Below, in pieces: positions 1-12,701 of a stretch of 64,000 nucleotides of DNA. Below the pieces are notes generated by a model that worked only from the letters and a program-made list of their open reading frames with translations, ran no database searches and was not told the origin of the DNA. The translations under genes and the position numbers were made by a program. The stretch lies in the NCBI GenBank assembly GCA_027919835.1, contig JANVFP010000007.1, positions 62,001 to 126,000 on the forward strand, written 5' to 3'. Every line of letters starts with the position of its first letter. Position 1 is the stretch's first letter. The stretch comes from Lentinula raphanica. Lineage: Eukaryota > Basidiomycota > Agaricomycetes > Agaricales > Omphalotaceae.

Positions 1-826
1 ATATTACGCATCACATCCAGAACCTGGTCAAACATGTTAGAGAGTTGAGTGAACGATTTTCCCCGTGGAAGATGCATCGTAGAGGAAGCAAAGTGAGAAG
101 GTAGCGACTAGAGAGGAGATGCGAAGGAACGAAAGGAAGGGAATGATGGAACGAAAATGGAACCAAATGCGTCTCTTTAAGAATCAGAATTACTCAAACG
201 AGTGTAAGCGTCGAGGCAGATAGATAGCGACTCCAAGTCTCCATGCACTTGTGGCCCCCAAAAAAGGCAACGATACGAGTGAGGCAAACGCGCTGCGCAA
301 TAGCGAAAAGTACTCGTTCTTCCTGGTACTTCCGAGTTATAGCTTTTGCATCCGATCCATACCTCGACCACGCGCCATGAGCTAAAAATCTTCCTCCAAG
401 GTCTCCATCAGGATCCATCACTCTCCGATCCTTCCCATTTGACCATGTGTATGCCATCTGCTACCATCTGCTCGACAAGATATGATCTGTCACGGTCTGT
501 CCTGATCTATACTCTTTTCATCGCTGTATCCCAGGAAACACAGCATCCGCCATCCACAGCCAACATGGCAGTGTTATCGAGATAGGTTTCAACTCGGAAC
601 GACGTGATCCAACTTTGTCCCTCATTGTCCTCGTTTCGAAGAAACATCGTAAAGAACGCAGTCGTGCTCCAACAAGCAACAAGCAGTCTCGAACGATGAA
701 ACAAGTTACAGAAGAGAGAGATATGAAATCACTCACGACATCTCTAAACTTGGGCGTGCCAGGACGAGAGGGGAACGGGCTGACGGTCATAGGCGTGTTG
801 GCCCCGCTTTTTGATCCAAGAGGCAT
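1..826 (-). CDS. possible 5' end of a minus-strand gene running off the left edge
   Basis: Weak call. An ATG at 824-826 opens about 30 codons rich in Ser, Pro and Thr, ending in PKFRDV immediately before a consensus GTGAGT donor (near 733). A good acceptor (CTAAC branch-like motif, then ACCAG) lies near position 24, followed by an open frame reading VLDVMRN to the window edge. If one long intron joins them, this is the N-terminus of a gene whose body lies outside the window. The intervening 700 bases hold only overlapping short frames without family resemblance, so smaller exons could also exist. I do not recognise the protein. Confidence 0.3.
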
Positions 827-1392
827 ATTGCGTTAAGTATAGGGAATTCTTCGCGACGTGAAACGATTTGCGAGTGCAGAAGTTCGTTAGTGTTCGTGGT
901 GGTGGTTGGAGTACAAGATGTGAATATTTGAATGATTGATATATGCGGGCAAAGATGGTCACCGTGTCACTAGGCTGTTGCCCAGTTCGGTGGAGAGCTG
1001 AGTCCGAAATACGACGGTGTCCATGTACTTATTTTTAGCTCTGGTCTAATGAAAACGATGACGCGCATAGCAGCCATATAACGCACGGCAATGCGGCAAT
1101 GTGATATTCACGTGTCCCCTGGGCTATTGCTCATCTACTGCTACCTTGCCAAAAAAACTACAACTTACTGTAAAGTTGGCGGGTGCTGAGCGTTGGGCAT
1201 GAGCAGAGTCAATTATTAGGGCTATTCAGAGTGGTCAATTTTAGGTCAATTCTGATGCCAGGGCCTTCCCAAATGTGATTCTTGAATAAACTTAAGATGC
1301 AGTGAAGAGAATCAACAGTATATAATATTGTATAGGCTAATGCCATATAACCAATATGTGCTCCCCCCGGCCTAAAGTTATATTCATGTCTA
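827..1392. other. intergenic stretch, no gene seen
   Basis: No frame with coding character. It would hold the promoter of the putative gene on its left and the 3' flank of the split membrane-protein gene on its right. Moderately AT-rich, without obvious repeats. Confidence 0.5.
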
Positions 1393-1486
1393 TCAGTGTA
1401 TAATAATGTCTATGAGGTCTGATATTTTACCATCCATAAGTACATGATTCCGACTTTGCTCATGTTTCTTTCTACTTTTAGAGTGG
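1393..1486 (-). pseudogene. displaced 3' tail of the membrane-protein gene at 12733-14257
   Basis: On the minus strand the frame of the membrane-protein gene at 12733-14257 continues across the LINE target duplication into this segment. It reads about 31 further codons (Ser, Lys and His-rich, then DLIDII) to a TGA at 1393-1395. Joining the two sides through one copy of the duplicated 13 bases keeps the frame open, supporting a gene cut by the LINE. The paralogue at 19059-20655 stops sooner after the equivalent point, so the natural end is uncertain, and the tail could be read-through sequence rather than conserved coding. Confidence 0.45.
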
Positions 1487-1499
1487 AAATAGTAATGTT
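1487..1499. repeat. left target-site duplication of the LINE
   Basis: AAATAGTAATGTT occurs here and again at 12730-12742, directly after the LINE poly-A tract. The 13 of 13 match brackets the whole element and marks its true 5' end at about 1500, far upstream of the first long ORF. Confidence 0.75.
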
Positions 1500-1855
1500 G
1501 GGGCTCTTTGATCCGGAACTACCACCATTAAAGAGGCGCCCACTCGGGCGTTTCCCCCCCGTCGAACAAAACAGACGGAAAAGGGTACAAGGACGTACCC
1601 TCCATGGACGAAGTGTCGATGGGCCTCACCATTGAGGAGTGAGAACCGTTTACGCAGGTCTGCGACACCTGTAAAGATACGTAGCATACGGAATACGGAC
1701 CACGTCATCCCTGTATGGGAAGCCGAAAGGCATCCTACTTGCCTGTAAAGTCCAAAGACTACCCAAAATAAACCACTTTACGTCCGAAAACACACTGCAC
1801 ACTGCACACGAGGCGAAACAATCAAACACCACAGCACACGTTGACCACAACAACC

Positions 1856-1942
1856 ATGACGTCTGATAGGAAACGGAGAAAAACCTCTGCAAAAGGTTTA
1901 GAGCCCCAGCTCTTTTGGAACTCAGAGGAGAGTATAGCATGA
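1856..1942 (+). CDS. short ORF in the LINE 5' region, 28 codons
   Basis: The ATG follows ACAACAACC, a good eukaryotic start context, and opens a basic then acidic peptide starting MTSDRKRRK and ending at TGA 1940-1942. The stop falls at the junction with inserted foldback DNA. It may be the beginning of ORF1 or an upstream ORF cut by the insertion. Removing the insert with an ATG duplication joins it to a different frame from ORF1, favouring an upstream ORF. Confidence 0.3.
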   Translation: MTSDRKRRKTSAKGLEPQLFWNSEESIA

Positions 1943-1947
1943 ACAGT

Positions 1948-2985
1948 GCGTGTGTCGGAAAATTGGTTTGGCGCTCATAAGCGTGGCATGCAAAAGATTA
2001 GATTATAATCCGATGATAAGCGGATCTACTCGGCTTGTACGCCATCAGATGCTTAGACGCCCTAGGGAACGCTTAGGAATCGCTTACAAAACGCTTAGAC
2101 ACCGCTGGCCAATAAATAACACACTCAACGGACAGCAAACTACACAAACTGTCAGTAATATTAACACACTCCAATAGTAATTAATAACACACTTCAATGG
2201 CATATGTAGTAATGCACCAATTATCAACACAATAACAATGACAATGCACTTGTTAATGAGTAAGTATTTGCAGTAACACACTTCAATAATGAATCACACA
2301 CATACATGTTAGTATGTATCAATACAATATCATTAATAGTCCAATTCTCCATTGATCAATAACAAAGGCCATTCAATAATGTATTGAGTGTTCATTAGAT
2401 TGTATTATGAGTACAGTAACAGAGCAAAATTTACCAAGTTGGCTGACTGTAAAAAATTGGCAGGGCGCAAAATTGTGGACATGTATTATCACGCCTCATG
2501 CGTTTTGCAGCACAACATGACCAAACAAATGTCCTTTCCTTCTGTATAGAGAGTGAGTGTAAGTGTGTATAATAACCGTATCATTAGTATTGGGTGTATT
2601 ATATTGTAAAGCGGTATAGTATAGTATTAGTATAGTATATCATTAGTGAGTATTGGTAAAGTATTAGTATAGTATAATATAGCGAGTAAAGTATAGTATT
2701 AGTATAGTATAATATTATAGCGAGTAAAGTATAGTATTATAGTAAGTAAAGTATAGTATAAGTACAGTACAGTATAAGTATAGTATAGTAATATAGTATA
2801 TTATAGAGACTATGATATAGTATAACAGTGTATTCCTGAGGGGCTTATAAGCATTATAGAGGGTGCGATTATAATTTTTATTCGCTGCAATGAGCGCTTA
2901 TTAGCGGCTCCTAAATTTTGCCGCTGATGAGCGCTGATATGCGCTTATTGGCACTTTTTGGTTTTTCGGACATGTCTGCCATTGT
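1948..2985. repeat. possible inverted-repeat element at the left of the composite
   Basis: The left end reads TGTCGGAAAATTGGTTTGGC and the right end, reverse complemented, reads TGTCCGAAAAACCAAAAAGT. Both are followed by AT-AAGCG motifs. The similarity is imperfect and I could not fix the ends or a target duplication. Inside are AACACACT-rich sequence and a low-complexity tract. Confidence 0.3.
2585..2830. repeat. degenerate GTATAGTATTA tandem repeat
   Basis: Iterations of TATAGTATTAGTATAGTAT and variants with TAAGTA and GCGAGTAAAGTA run through this tract. It is pure A, T and G on the plus strand for long stretches. No coding potential. Confidence 0.7.
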
Positions 2986-3399
2986 TATCTCTAAGCGACA
3001 CTGACCAGGACAAAACTAGCTTCTTCCGGTGGAGAAGAACCAGAAAAATGGAATGAAACCACAACCACGGATCCCCTCCCAAAGTCATTCATATAAAGAG
3101 GACAGAAAGGAATACACGAACAACACGAAAATGACTTCTCTCGAACCCCATACCCAGCTCAGAATCCTAACACCTGTGAAATAACGCTCGAACATGTCCA
3201 TGAATGCAAGTAACGTTACACCCACCAATACGGTGAAGGTATGCAGTAGCACACAAAGACGAATTAAAAACTCAAAGTCCAATTTCCGTAGGGCCTAAAC
3301 CCACCGTTGGCGCCAAATAAAAACCCTAAACTTAATCAGCTGATACTGTAAAACTTTTGTAAAAAGTACTGATAAGTTATCAGGTACCTATTGCAAATA

Positions 3400-5113
3400 G
3401 TTGTGATAACCCGGAGGGGGTCCCGGAAATGGCCCCGGGGGGGTGGTCATGCTTGTCACCACCTGTCACATATGGCTTATATTTACTGTTTTGGGTAATT
3501 AATAATCATCCAGATATTAAATAAGCAGTACATTTTCAAAAAAACTTGAAAATTCATAAAAATCCATAAAAAACCTAAAATGGCCTGATTAGGTCAGATC
3601 AGAATATGTAAGCAAATGACCTCATATGATCAAAAATGATGTAGGGCCAATGTAGGTACTAAAAATAGCCCAAAAATCACTAAAAATGCAAAAAATATTG
3701 AGGGATGGTATAGAGCCTATTGCAGGCCCAGGCACATCAAAATTACCAAAAAAGGAAAAAAAATTGATGATGATCTCATCTTGTAGCAAAAAATCTGAAA
3801 AAAATCCTAAAAATAGTCAAAAAATTCAGGGGTGCCTTGTTAGCCCTGAAAATGCAAAATAAAAAAAAATACGCGACAAGTGTAAAAATTTTCATCACTC
3901 CAAATCATTCCAAATCCACTATACAGTCAGTATATATGATGTATATGCTATATTTAGCATCCTAGTACCTTTATTGGGCTAAAAATAGAACTTGATCTCA
4001 TCTGATAGCAAAAAATCTGAAAAAATCATAAAAAATACTCAAAAAACTCAGGGGTGCCTCATTGGCCCTGAAAATGCAAAATAAAAAAATTTACATGACA
4101 CAATAGAAAAACAACATCACTCCAAATCATACCAAATCCACTACACAGTCAGTATATATCATGTATATGCCATTTATAGCACCCCTAGTACCCTCAATCA
4201 CTTATATCACTCAAGAATCATACCAAACTGAATAATTTGGGGAGTAAATTATTTATATTATACATAATATTTTTAGTACACCTAGTACCCTTGATAACTT
4301 GGAACAATTTATATTACTCAATATGTTCAGTACACTTAGCACATATCACACCTAACACACTAAAACTCATAACAGTACTTATATGTATTATACTTAATAC
4401 AGTTGACGATGAAAATACTGAAAACAGTGTTATCAGTCACTATACTTAACACACTTAACAGTCAAAAAGTCGGAACAATTGTTATACTATAACACACTCA
4501 TAACAACGAGTTTTGGGCGCTTATGGGCGCTTATTTGGTGTTTTTGAGTCGAAATTCATTAATAGCACACTCAATAGTTTTTGTGTGGGCTCTATATTGT
4601 GTGAGGATGTTGGTTATATCATATTCTTCTAGATACAATTCAGAGAACTCGAAAATTCATCCTGTACACCCATGTTGTGAAGTCAAACTGCTACTGGGTC
4701 ATGAGAAGAGTCATCCTACAACCTATTTTATGCTAATTCTATGTGATACAGCCAAGAGATCTGTAATGGGGGTCATTGAATATGACATCTATTGTTACAT
4801 GTAAGTGTAGACATCTATAGTGTACATGAAACATGTACATGTATATCACAGAGTCCAATAGTCATAGTGAGTATCTGAACCATGTCCAGACACTTCCAGT
4901 AGACTGTAAGAGTGATTCCCTCATGAACCACCATCAGTATACTTGCATTACATGGACATATGCATTGACATTTACATAAAACACTGTTATATTTCAAAAG
5001 ATCACAATATAGCTAGCCCCACAGGATGAATTTTCGAGTTCTCTGAATTGTATCTAGAAGAATATGATATAACCAACATCCTCACACAATATAGAGCCCA
5101 CACAAAAACTATT
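3400..5113 (+). mobile_element. foldback element, copy A (right arm truncated)
   Basis: The same family as 31322-38991. Shared blocks include the motif of A-runs ending in CAGGG(G)TTGC and GGCCCTGAAAATGC (3770-3860 and 4000-4080), TAACACACTTAACA units, and GGGCGCTTATGGGCGCTTAT. The inner arms at 4573-4665 and 5020-5113 are perfect inverted repeats of about 94 bases around a 350-base loop. Homology of the right arm stops exactly at 5113, so most of that arm is missing. No ORF of significance. Confidence 0.65.
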
Positions 5114-6827
5114 ATGGATCAATCGGGTCCAGACGACGTTGGAGACATCAACGAAGACGAGGACGACGATGGCGACGACGACGCTCCCTATGTACCCAAA
5201 AACAACAGCTTCAGGGCGCTCTACAACCCCAGAGACGACCCTGAAAACACCTCGATGCATGCCCGCATGGAAGACGAAGACGTCTTCGGGGCTGGGGCTG
5301 GAACCAACACTGGGACCAACGACGGGACTCAGGTACTCATGCCGGCGACGCAAGAAGACAGCGACGATGATCCTGAAGAGCGACGACAGAACTCGAGAGT
5401 TCTCCCTGTCACGAACAGATCCCCGATGCCAATACTCACGATGGTACATGTCGGCTCCTTCGACGACGAGAGGGGCTGTACTCCTGTCTGGATGGGAGAG
5501 TCCCCACATGGGTGTTTTGCCAGGGAGGGAGACATCTACACCTTGGGAGAACAGGCTATCCTGCAACACCATCAGCAAAATCACCCTGTCTCTGGAGACT
5601 CCAGGGACACCCCCCAAATCCTGGGCAACCTCAGAGTAATAAAAGTGCTTTAGAGTCTCAGGGCATCTCTGGGCATCTTTGAAGATCTCTGAGGGTGCCA
5701 AAATTTCTCTGAGAGAGCTGAAAGAGATAAAATCTCTCTAGGATTTGGGGGGTATCCCTGGAGTCTCCAGAGACAGGTGTGATTTTCCTGATGACTGTTC
5801 CATTAACGAAGGGAATTTCATACGAGCCCTCTTCTACCCCTCCTACATATTCCAGACCATAACTCCCGAGCATATCGAACTCTACTGTAACCCCGCTAAC
5901 AAGTTCCTTGCCTTCGTCTTCTTCAATGGAGGCAATGCCATGCACACATCCTATAGGAAAACCATTATCGATCTCACTGCCTTCCTCCACCGTATTGGCT
6001 GTAAACCCGATGAGATACAAGTCAATGTTCCATTCTACGACCATCTAGGAGTCGAAAATCACCAAAACAGGTCGAAGAAACCCAAGAGGGGGAAATTTGG
6101 GAAGGAGAAACCCCGCGAGAAAGAGGCTGTAGAAGGTATTTCTCCTGCTGGCTACGAGAAGGAGAACGATAGCTACCGGGGACCCAACACGGCCTTCATC
6201 ATGATCGAGTCCAACAACATCCGTCGACGACTCCTTCGCCTCCAAACCTTTGCAGTGACGAAGCTCCTCACCTTCCACGTCGTCGAGCTGTCAATTGAAC
6301 ACCGCCCCTGGGTGGTATGCCTTATGTTCACAAATTCTCCCAAAGTCACCGAATACATCGCCGACGGCATCCGGTGGGCTATCAGGAAAGCCATACGAGA
6401 CAACAAATACATCCTTGACCAAATTGCGAAGTATTCTGGGAGTCCAGGAACGGCACAACAACGCACCCAATCCTTCATCAACACTATACATGTATTCCCC
6501 GCGAATTACGCCGCGACGAAGAAAGGTCAACAATGCACAGTTTGGAAGATTTACGCGGCCCCCTTTGCGAAAGGAGACTCCTTCACCCAAATTGACCGCC
6601 GCGAACAGAAGGTCCGGATGTGGATCAGCAAGCTGCGCCTACAGTTCGAATCGATTGACATCTGGGGTGAGGTAATTGAATGCACAAGGTGTAAGTTGCT
6701 GGAACACCAGGCCTTTGCGTGCGTCTTCCAATCTGGGAAGCACTGGAATGGCCCGAAAGATGGGATTGGAAAGCTTCTCCAGGAAGTAAAGGGTGCGAAA
6801 GGCAAGGACTCGGACTCGGACTCTTAA
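5114..6827 (+). pseudogene. LINE ORF1 (gag-like, CCHC knuckle), interrupted by a 224-bp element
   Basis: ORF1 proteins of Tad-type LINEs bind the element RNA and form the particle used in retrotransposition. The frame opens at ATG 5114 with a strongly acidic N-terminus (runs of Asp and Glu) and stops early inside a short inverted-repeat element at 5570-5793. A second frame from 5796 to 6827 continues the protein. Excising the insert plus a 2-bp AC duplication brings both halves into one frame, so this is one gene split by an insertion. Near the C-terminus is C-x2-C-x4-H-x4-C (CTRCKLLEHQAFAC), a retroviral-type zinc knuckle, followed by a Ser-Asp tail. Confidence 0.75.
5570..5793. mobile_element. 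224-bp MITE-like inverted-repeat element inside LINE ORF1
   Basis: Ends begin CATCAG and run for about 50 bases as imperfect inverted repeats (CCTGTCTCTGGAGACTCC shared on both sides, then ACCCCCCAAATCCT). A possible 2-bp AC target duplication flanks it. The centre contains no ORF. The arms are themselves partly palindromic (TCTGGAGACTCCAGA). It is too short to encode a transposase and presumably depended on another element. Confidence 0.7.
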
Positions 6828-7539
6828 TACGTGGAAACTATGTTCTCTTCTGTATACACTAAATGCAACTACTGATGTCTCGCTATAAGACTTGTGAATA
6901 AGTTATCGGATAGGTCCCAAGCTTGGTATTGGAAGAAGTCGCACAAGCTCAATGTGCGCAACTCCCGACCACCTAATTTACTGACCAGAGGATCCGCTCC
7001 CTGGGACAGGACGTGGCACGGGGGGAAAGCATACAGAACCTTGCGAGGCCGATTCCTCGGAAGGATCTCTGATACGCCGCAATGGTGGGGCTATTTAGCC
7101 CGGGGAACACCTGCCAGCACTCCTGGCTTCCTATTGTCTAGTTCATGTTAGCTACCAAGGGCGCATGGGCATTCAATATGGAGTCCCCAAAAAAGGTAAA
7201 CTGTTGGCTGACCCTTGCGAGGTGGCGAACAGAAACCACATACACGCAACCACAAATGAAACTAACTCTTCTTTTACTAACGGGCGACAAAGTAGGTTAA
7301 CAGACACGAACACTTCCAGGACCGGAGGGAGTTCAGCCGCCACCCCCGACTATGCTCTCGAGGATGGAACTGGAAGCGGAGGGGAACACTCTCAACATAG
7401 AGAACCCAGAGATCTAGTGCAGACTATGGGAAGTACCAGTGCAAGTACAAGAGGGCAGTGCGCCCAACAAACACCAAACCAAGGTGATACGGCTGAGTGC
7501 CAGCCAGACTGAGAACCAATACTCCGAGACACACCACCA
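6828..7539 (+). other. LINE spacer between ORF1 and ORF2
   Basis: Two short frames (6894-7151 and 7165-7512, the second low-complexity and rich in Thr, Ser and Gly) occupy it, but neither resembles a known domain. I treat them as spacer. ORF2 starts at ATG 7540, so it may be translated by reinitiation or from an internal start. Confidence 0.5.
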
Positions 7540-10500
7540 ATGAGAACGCTACCAAACCAAAACACACGACCAAGTAAGGGCTGTCGCAAAACTACAAAGG
7601 CAACGATAAAAATTGCAGGGCTAAACATAAAGGGCCACGGTTCAACTAACATTGACCATACAAACAATAAGTGGGGAGATATACAACTCACGATGCTGAG
7701 GCAGCGGATTGGAGTACTCGCAGTCGGCGAAGCACATATGAATGCTGAAAGACGAGATGAAATCGAACGAAAATATGGAAAAAATTTGAAAGTATACTAC
7801 TCAAAATTACCGGACAAGGATAACGCAGCTGGTGTAGCTTTCATTCTAAATAGAAACATCACAAACACTGAGAACATACAGACCTATGAGATAACACCTG
7901 GACATGCCTATGTACTAGAGATGTACTGGCACCGAGAAGAGAAGGTTTCTATACTGGCAATATATGCTCCAAACTCAGACCCTGCAGCAAATGCACAGTT
8001 ATGGGAACGAATCCAAGAATTCTACGCTCGAAACCCAAGAATCAGACGACCCGACTTCATGATAGGAGACTGTAATATGGTTGAAGAACCGCTAGATAGA
8101 CTTCCTGCAAGGGAGGAACCCGGGAATGTGGCAAATGCCTTTGACAACCTCAAGAGATCCCTAGGGCTGGAAGATGGATGGCGAAATGAAAATCCCATAA
8201 CACTAGCATACACATATCACCAGAAACGAAATGCTGGCCAAGATATCAGCCACTCTAGGCTGGATCGTATATACACAACGCACAGCAACATACAGAATAC
8301 ATATGAATGGAAAATTGAACAAACCGGGGTTAACACAGACCATAGCATGGTCTCGGTCCGCTACACATGCGAAGAGGCTCCTCACATTGGTAGGGGAAGA
8401 TGGACCTTCCCAACATACATGCTATACAACAAAAAAGTAATAGCGTTCATTGAATCTGAGAGAGAGGCCTTAGAATCAAACCTCACGTCTGCCTTAGAAA
8501 GGGAAGAATGGGACCCACTAGAGAACTGCCAAACAATATGGGCAGATTTCCAGAAACGCTTACGATCAATTGCCAGGGAACGAGCAAAAATAGCAACACC
8601 CCAACTGACACGAGAAATCCAGGAGACGGAAGCTAGAATTGAACTAACGAGCGATGACACCATGCTAAGTGATGAGGAAAGATCTATCTCAAATGCTTTA
8701 CTCAAGGAAAAACTGTTCGGCCTATTGCAACGACAAAACAAAAATCTGCAGGACTCATCAAAACTGAACTACGCACTCTTTGGTGAAACAATATTGAAAT
8801 ATTGGTCAGGGTTAAGCAAGGACAGAAAACCGAGAGAACTGATAAGAAGGCTTGAGAAGGTTTTCCCAGAACAAGTGACCGAAGGGCACCAAGGAGCAGA
8901 AACAGTGGCCCAGACAACATATGAGACAAACTCACAAAGGATGGCTGACATGATGCGAGACCACCACGAGGCACTCCAAACTGATGCCAATGAAGTTGAC
9001 GAAGAGGCTAGGCAACGAAGAATAACACAGATACTAGACAGAATATCTGTCGGAGCCTCAGAAGAACAAAGGCAAAGCCTGGCAAACAAACTTACTGATG
9101 AGGAAGTTGAAAAAGCGCTAAAGCTTTCGGGGAACAACAAAGCACCAGGGATCAATGGAATTCCCTATGAGATATGGAAAATCCTCAATGCAAGATTCCG
9201 AAATGCAAAGGCACACGACCAAAATGCACTCAACATAATATGGGTCTTGCGGGTAGTATATAACAATATCAAAACACATGGGATAGCGCCCAATACAGGA
9301 TTTGCTGAAAGCTGGATGTGCCCTCTCTATAAAAAAAACTGCTGCGAGCAAATGGGAAACTACAGACCCATTTCTCTACTAAACTCAGACTACAAAATTA
9401 TGTCGAAAGCACTGACATTGAAGCTCGCCGAGGTAGCACCGCATGTCATTAACCCGGCACAAGCAGGGTTCATACCCGGAAGGAAAATCTATGACCACAT
9501 CTGGTTATCAAAACTGATGATCAACTTTGCGGAGGCTACAGAACAAAATGGGGCAATTGTTGCCCTAGACCAAGAAAAGGCATATGACAAGATAAAGCAT
9601 GACTACCTATGGGAAACGTTAGAACGATACAACATCCCAAAAGAGTTTATACAAACAGTCCAATCCCTGTATGCTGATGCACACACACACGTGTATGTCA
9701 ACGGGATGAAAAGCTCATCCCCGTTCAAAGTTACCAGGGGAGTAAGACAAGGTGATCCACTGTCGTGCATCCTTTTTGACATGGCAATTGAGCCACTGGG
9801 TGAAAGCCTGAGGAAATCTGAATTAAGAGGCTTCCAAATACCTGGGAGAATAGAACGACTTATCGCAACCTTCTTTGCAGATGATACAACAGTATATCTA
9901 TCGAGCGATGACGATTTTGGCAAGCTCCAAGTAATACTAGACGAATGGTGCGAGGCATCAGGAGCAAAGTTTAATATAAGCAAAACCGAAATAATACCTA
10001 TCGGTGCGATGGATCATCGTGATCTACTTCGACAGACACGTATCATGAATGGGACAAATGGGCTTCGCATCCCAGAACACATAAAAATTGCACGCGAAGG
10101 CGAGGCAATCCGAACACTCGGGGCCCTGATAGGGAATGGTATATGCCAGGTGGAACCGTGGACAAAGGTTATTGAAAAAATTGATAAATCTCTCAAACGA
10201 TGGGACAAAAGCAAACCAACAATTGAGGGCAGATGCCTGATCATATCCATGATGGTTGGAGGGATGACGCAGTACCTGACCAAAGTCCAGGGGATGCCCA
10301 AAGACATCGAAGAGAAGCTGGCAAAAAGAATCAAAAGATTCCTATGGGATGAGAAAACACATGTTAGAATCAATGAACAGACAGTGAAAGCACCAATTAT
10401 AGATGGAGGCAGACAAGTCCTCAATATCTTAGCACGGAATGAAGCCATTATGTTGACATGGCTACAGTCATACCTAGATCTGTCCAACGACCGAGCAACA

Positions 10501-12465
10501 TGGGCATACATTGCAGATGCACTCATTGCAAAACATGTTCCACGAGCCTATGAAAATATAGATGAAATGTCAAAAATAAACATCTTCCTTCAATCGTGGA
10601 AAACAAATAAGAAAGACTTGCCAAAGGACCTACGAGAAATGATTACAACAGCAAAGAAACATGGCTTAAGACTGGAAGGCCTTGCCTTTTCAAGGGAGAT
10701 ACAACGCCAAATGCCAATTTGGTTCCACTCAAAAGCGACGGGGATGAGCAGAAAGCATAACCAAAAACTTGCAAAATGCCTACAACAAAACCACAATGTA
10801 AGAACCGTTGGAGATGCAGAAACACTCTCAAAGATGAATAGAACCAACCGACACACCAATAGACGAAACTGCAGATGTACTGCATGCACATACATCCGAG
10901 AACAGACAAATTGCGACTGCCCATATAAGTGTTATGGCAAAGCGAGGGAATTACTCGACACATTACCACATAAATGGAATCCTCTCAAAAAGCAGCCAGA
11001 AGACTATGAGAACGAGGAAAGAGACAATGAAGTAGATGAAAACTCACACAAATTTGACCACAAACTGACTACAAATGGATCCCTGTCCAATGCTTTCCGA
11101 ATTTTCATAGAAGGAGAGGAATGTAATGAAATTCTGCTACAGGAATGGAGTAATATAGATGAGCGAGGTCCAGTTGTGGTATACACAGATGGATCGTGCA
11201 TGAATAACGAATCCGATGAAGCCTCTGCAGGATCCGGTGTACATTTCCCTAATGGAGATTATGAAGACCGAGCGATAAGACTCCCAAGTGAAATGCGACA
11301 AACGAACCAAACCGGAGAAATTATTGCCATCAAAGCTGTGGTGGACACTGTAAATAAACGCAGAACGATGGTCATAAAGAGCGACTCAAAGTCCTATGTG
11401 AATGGATTAACACAACACCTACAAAAGTGGGAGGATGAAGGATACATCAACACCGAAAATGCTCAAGAAATTAAAGCAACCGTTGCAAGCATACGAAAAC
11501 GGCAAGCAACAACCACCCTAGAGTGGGTTAAGGGCCATGCTGGAATCCGGGGAAACGAAGAAGCGGATAGACTGGCAAATGAGGGAAGAGAAAAACCAGT
11601 CCCTGACAAAATCAACTTGAAGATTGAGGGAAAACTGCACCTCTCAGGGATGAAACTGAAAGTACTAACACAGTCATTAGCAACAAAGTACATACAGCGA
11701 GAAAAGCGGAAGGGGAAGACCCATACCAAAGCGCTTGCAAGGCGAGACACTGGAATTAATATAGAGTGAATCAAAGCATGTGCGGATGACTTGAGTATAC
11801 CCACACCCAGTACGGCAGCAATATGGAAGTCGATCCGTCACAAAGATCTCAACAGGAAAGCACAATATTTCCTGTGGATGGCAATACACAACGGGTACAA
11901 AGTTGGAGATTACTGGAAAAACATACCATCAATGGAAAATAGAGCAGAGTGCCCTCACTGCCGTGTACCAGAAACATTGGAACACATTCTAGTAGAGTGT
12001 GAGATCCCAGGCCAACGTGAAGTATGGGAGAGAGCGAAAGAAGTATGGGAAGCAACAGGCTCCCAATGGAAAGACATTAACTTTGGAGTGATCATGGGGT
12101 GCGGGCTAATCGACCTCAAGAAAGAAGATGGAAAAAAGAGCCCTGGACTCTCAAGACTCTTCCATATAATAGTATCAGAATCGATGTATCTGATCTGGAA
12201 ATTAAGAAATGAACGGGTGATAGGTGGGAAAGACGCACCCTCGAGAATACAAATTTTGAACAAATGGGATTGGACCATTCGGAGTAGATACGAGTTGGAC
12301 AGGTTGACTGTATCGAAGAAGTCCGGGACAAAACGGTTGTCTAAAAAAGTGATGCGAGGCACATGGAATCTGGTCATTCTAGATAATGACATTCTCCCCA
12401 GTAAGCACAGGGAGACCGGGGTTTTAGTGAGTAGACGGATCGACGACGACTTTGAAGGTGAATGA
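7540..12465 (+). pseudogene. LINE ORF2: APE endonuclease, reverse transcriptase, RNase H, CCHC
   Basis: The endonuclease nicks target DNA and the reverse transcriptase copies element RNA at the nick. Visible in order: APE motifs LNIKG, YAPN, GDCN, LDRIY and DHSMV (7600-8360); RT with NKAPGINGIP, QAGFIPGR, ALDQEKAYD, RQGDPLS and the catalytic FADD (9130-9900); RNase H with the D-E-D-D set in YTDGSC, TGEIIA, KSDSKS and GNEEADRL (11170-11580). After an in-frame TGA at 11767-11769 the same frame continues to 12465, ending with CPHC-x7-H-x4-C, the zinc knuckle typical of this clade. The TGA removes the zinc knuckle, so the protein as encoded is truncated unless the stop is read through. Confidence 0.88.
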
Positions 12466-12700
12466 GTATGGGTTTATATGCAAGTCTTTTTTCTCTTTTT
12501 CTTATTATGCTAACAACAATATGCCCTAAATCACTGTCGATCCGGAGTCTCACACTGGGCACTTACTGGGTGCCCGTGCGTAAAGCATTTCCTCGAGTGG
12601 ATTGGTTGCATCACGCTCGGAACGATGCCTTGCAAGATGCAGCCCAAAGCGGCTCGAAGGAGGTGACAATGTCGACCTGCCCGAAAGTGTTAACGCTCCA

Positions 12701-12701
<1 letters not shown>

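Larger units (their letters stand above)
1943..5113. mobile_element. composite AT-rich insertion inside the LINE 5' region
   Basis: This 3.2-kb block has no coding frame and differs sharply in composition from the LINE sequence on either side. Its right end is exact: the right arm of a foldback element stops at 5113 and LINE ORF1 starts with ATG at 5114. Its left end is near 1943. ATG at 1939-1941 and 5114-5116 could be a 3-bp target duplication, but that is weak. The block appears to contain at least two units, described separately. Confidence 0.55.

Noticed and set aside
1444..1940. Open frames on both strands in the LINE 5' region
   Set aside because: They overlap each other, lack motifs, and lie in what the target duplication shows to be 5' untranslated sequence.
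3310..3320. TTGGCGCCAA as a second Helitron hairpin
   Set aside because: A perfect palindrome without loop and without a following CTRR end.
5139..5639. Second long frame over LINE ORF1
   Set aside because: Thr-rich shadow of the acidic ORF1 frame; only the other frame continues across the 224-bp insertion.
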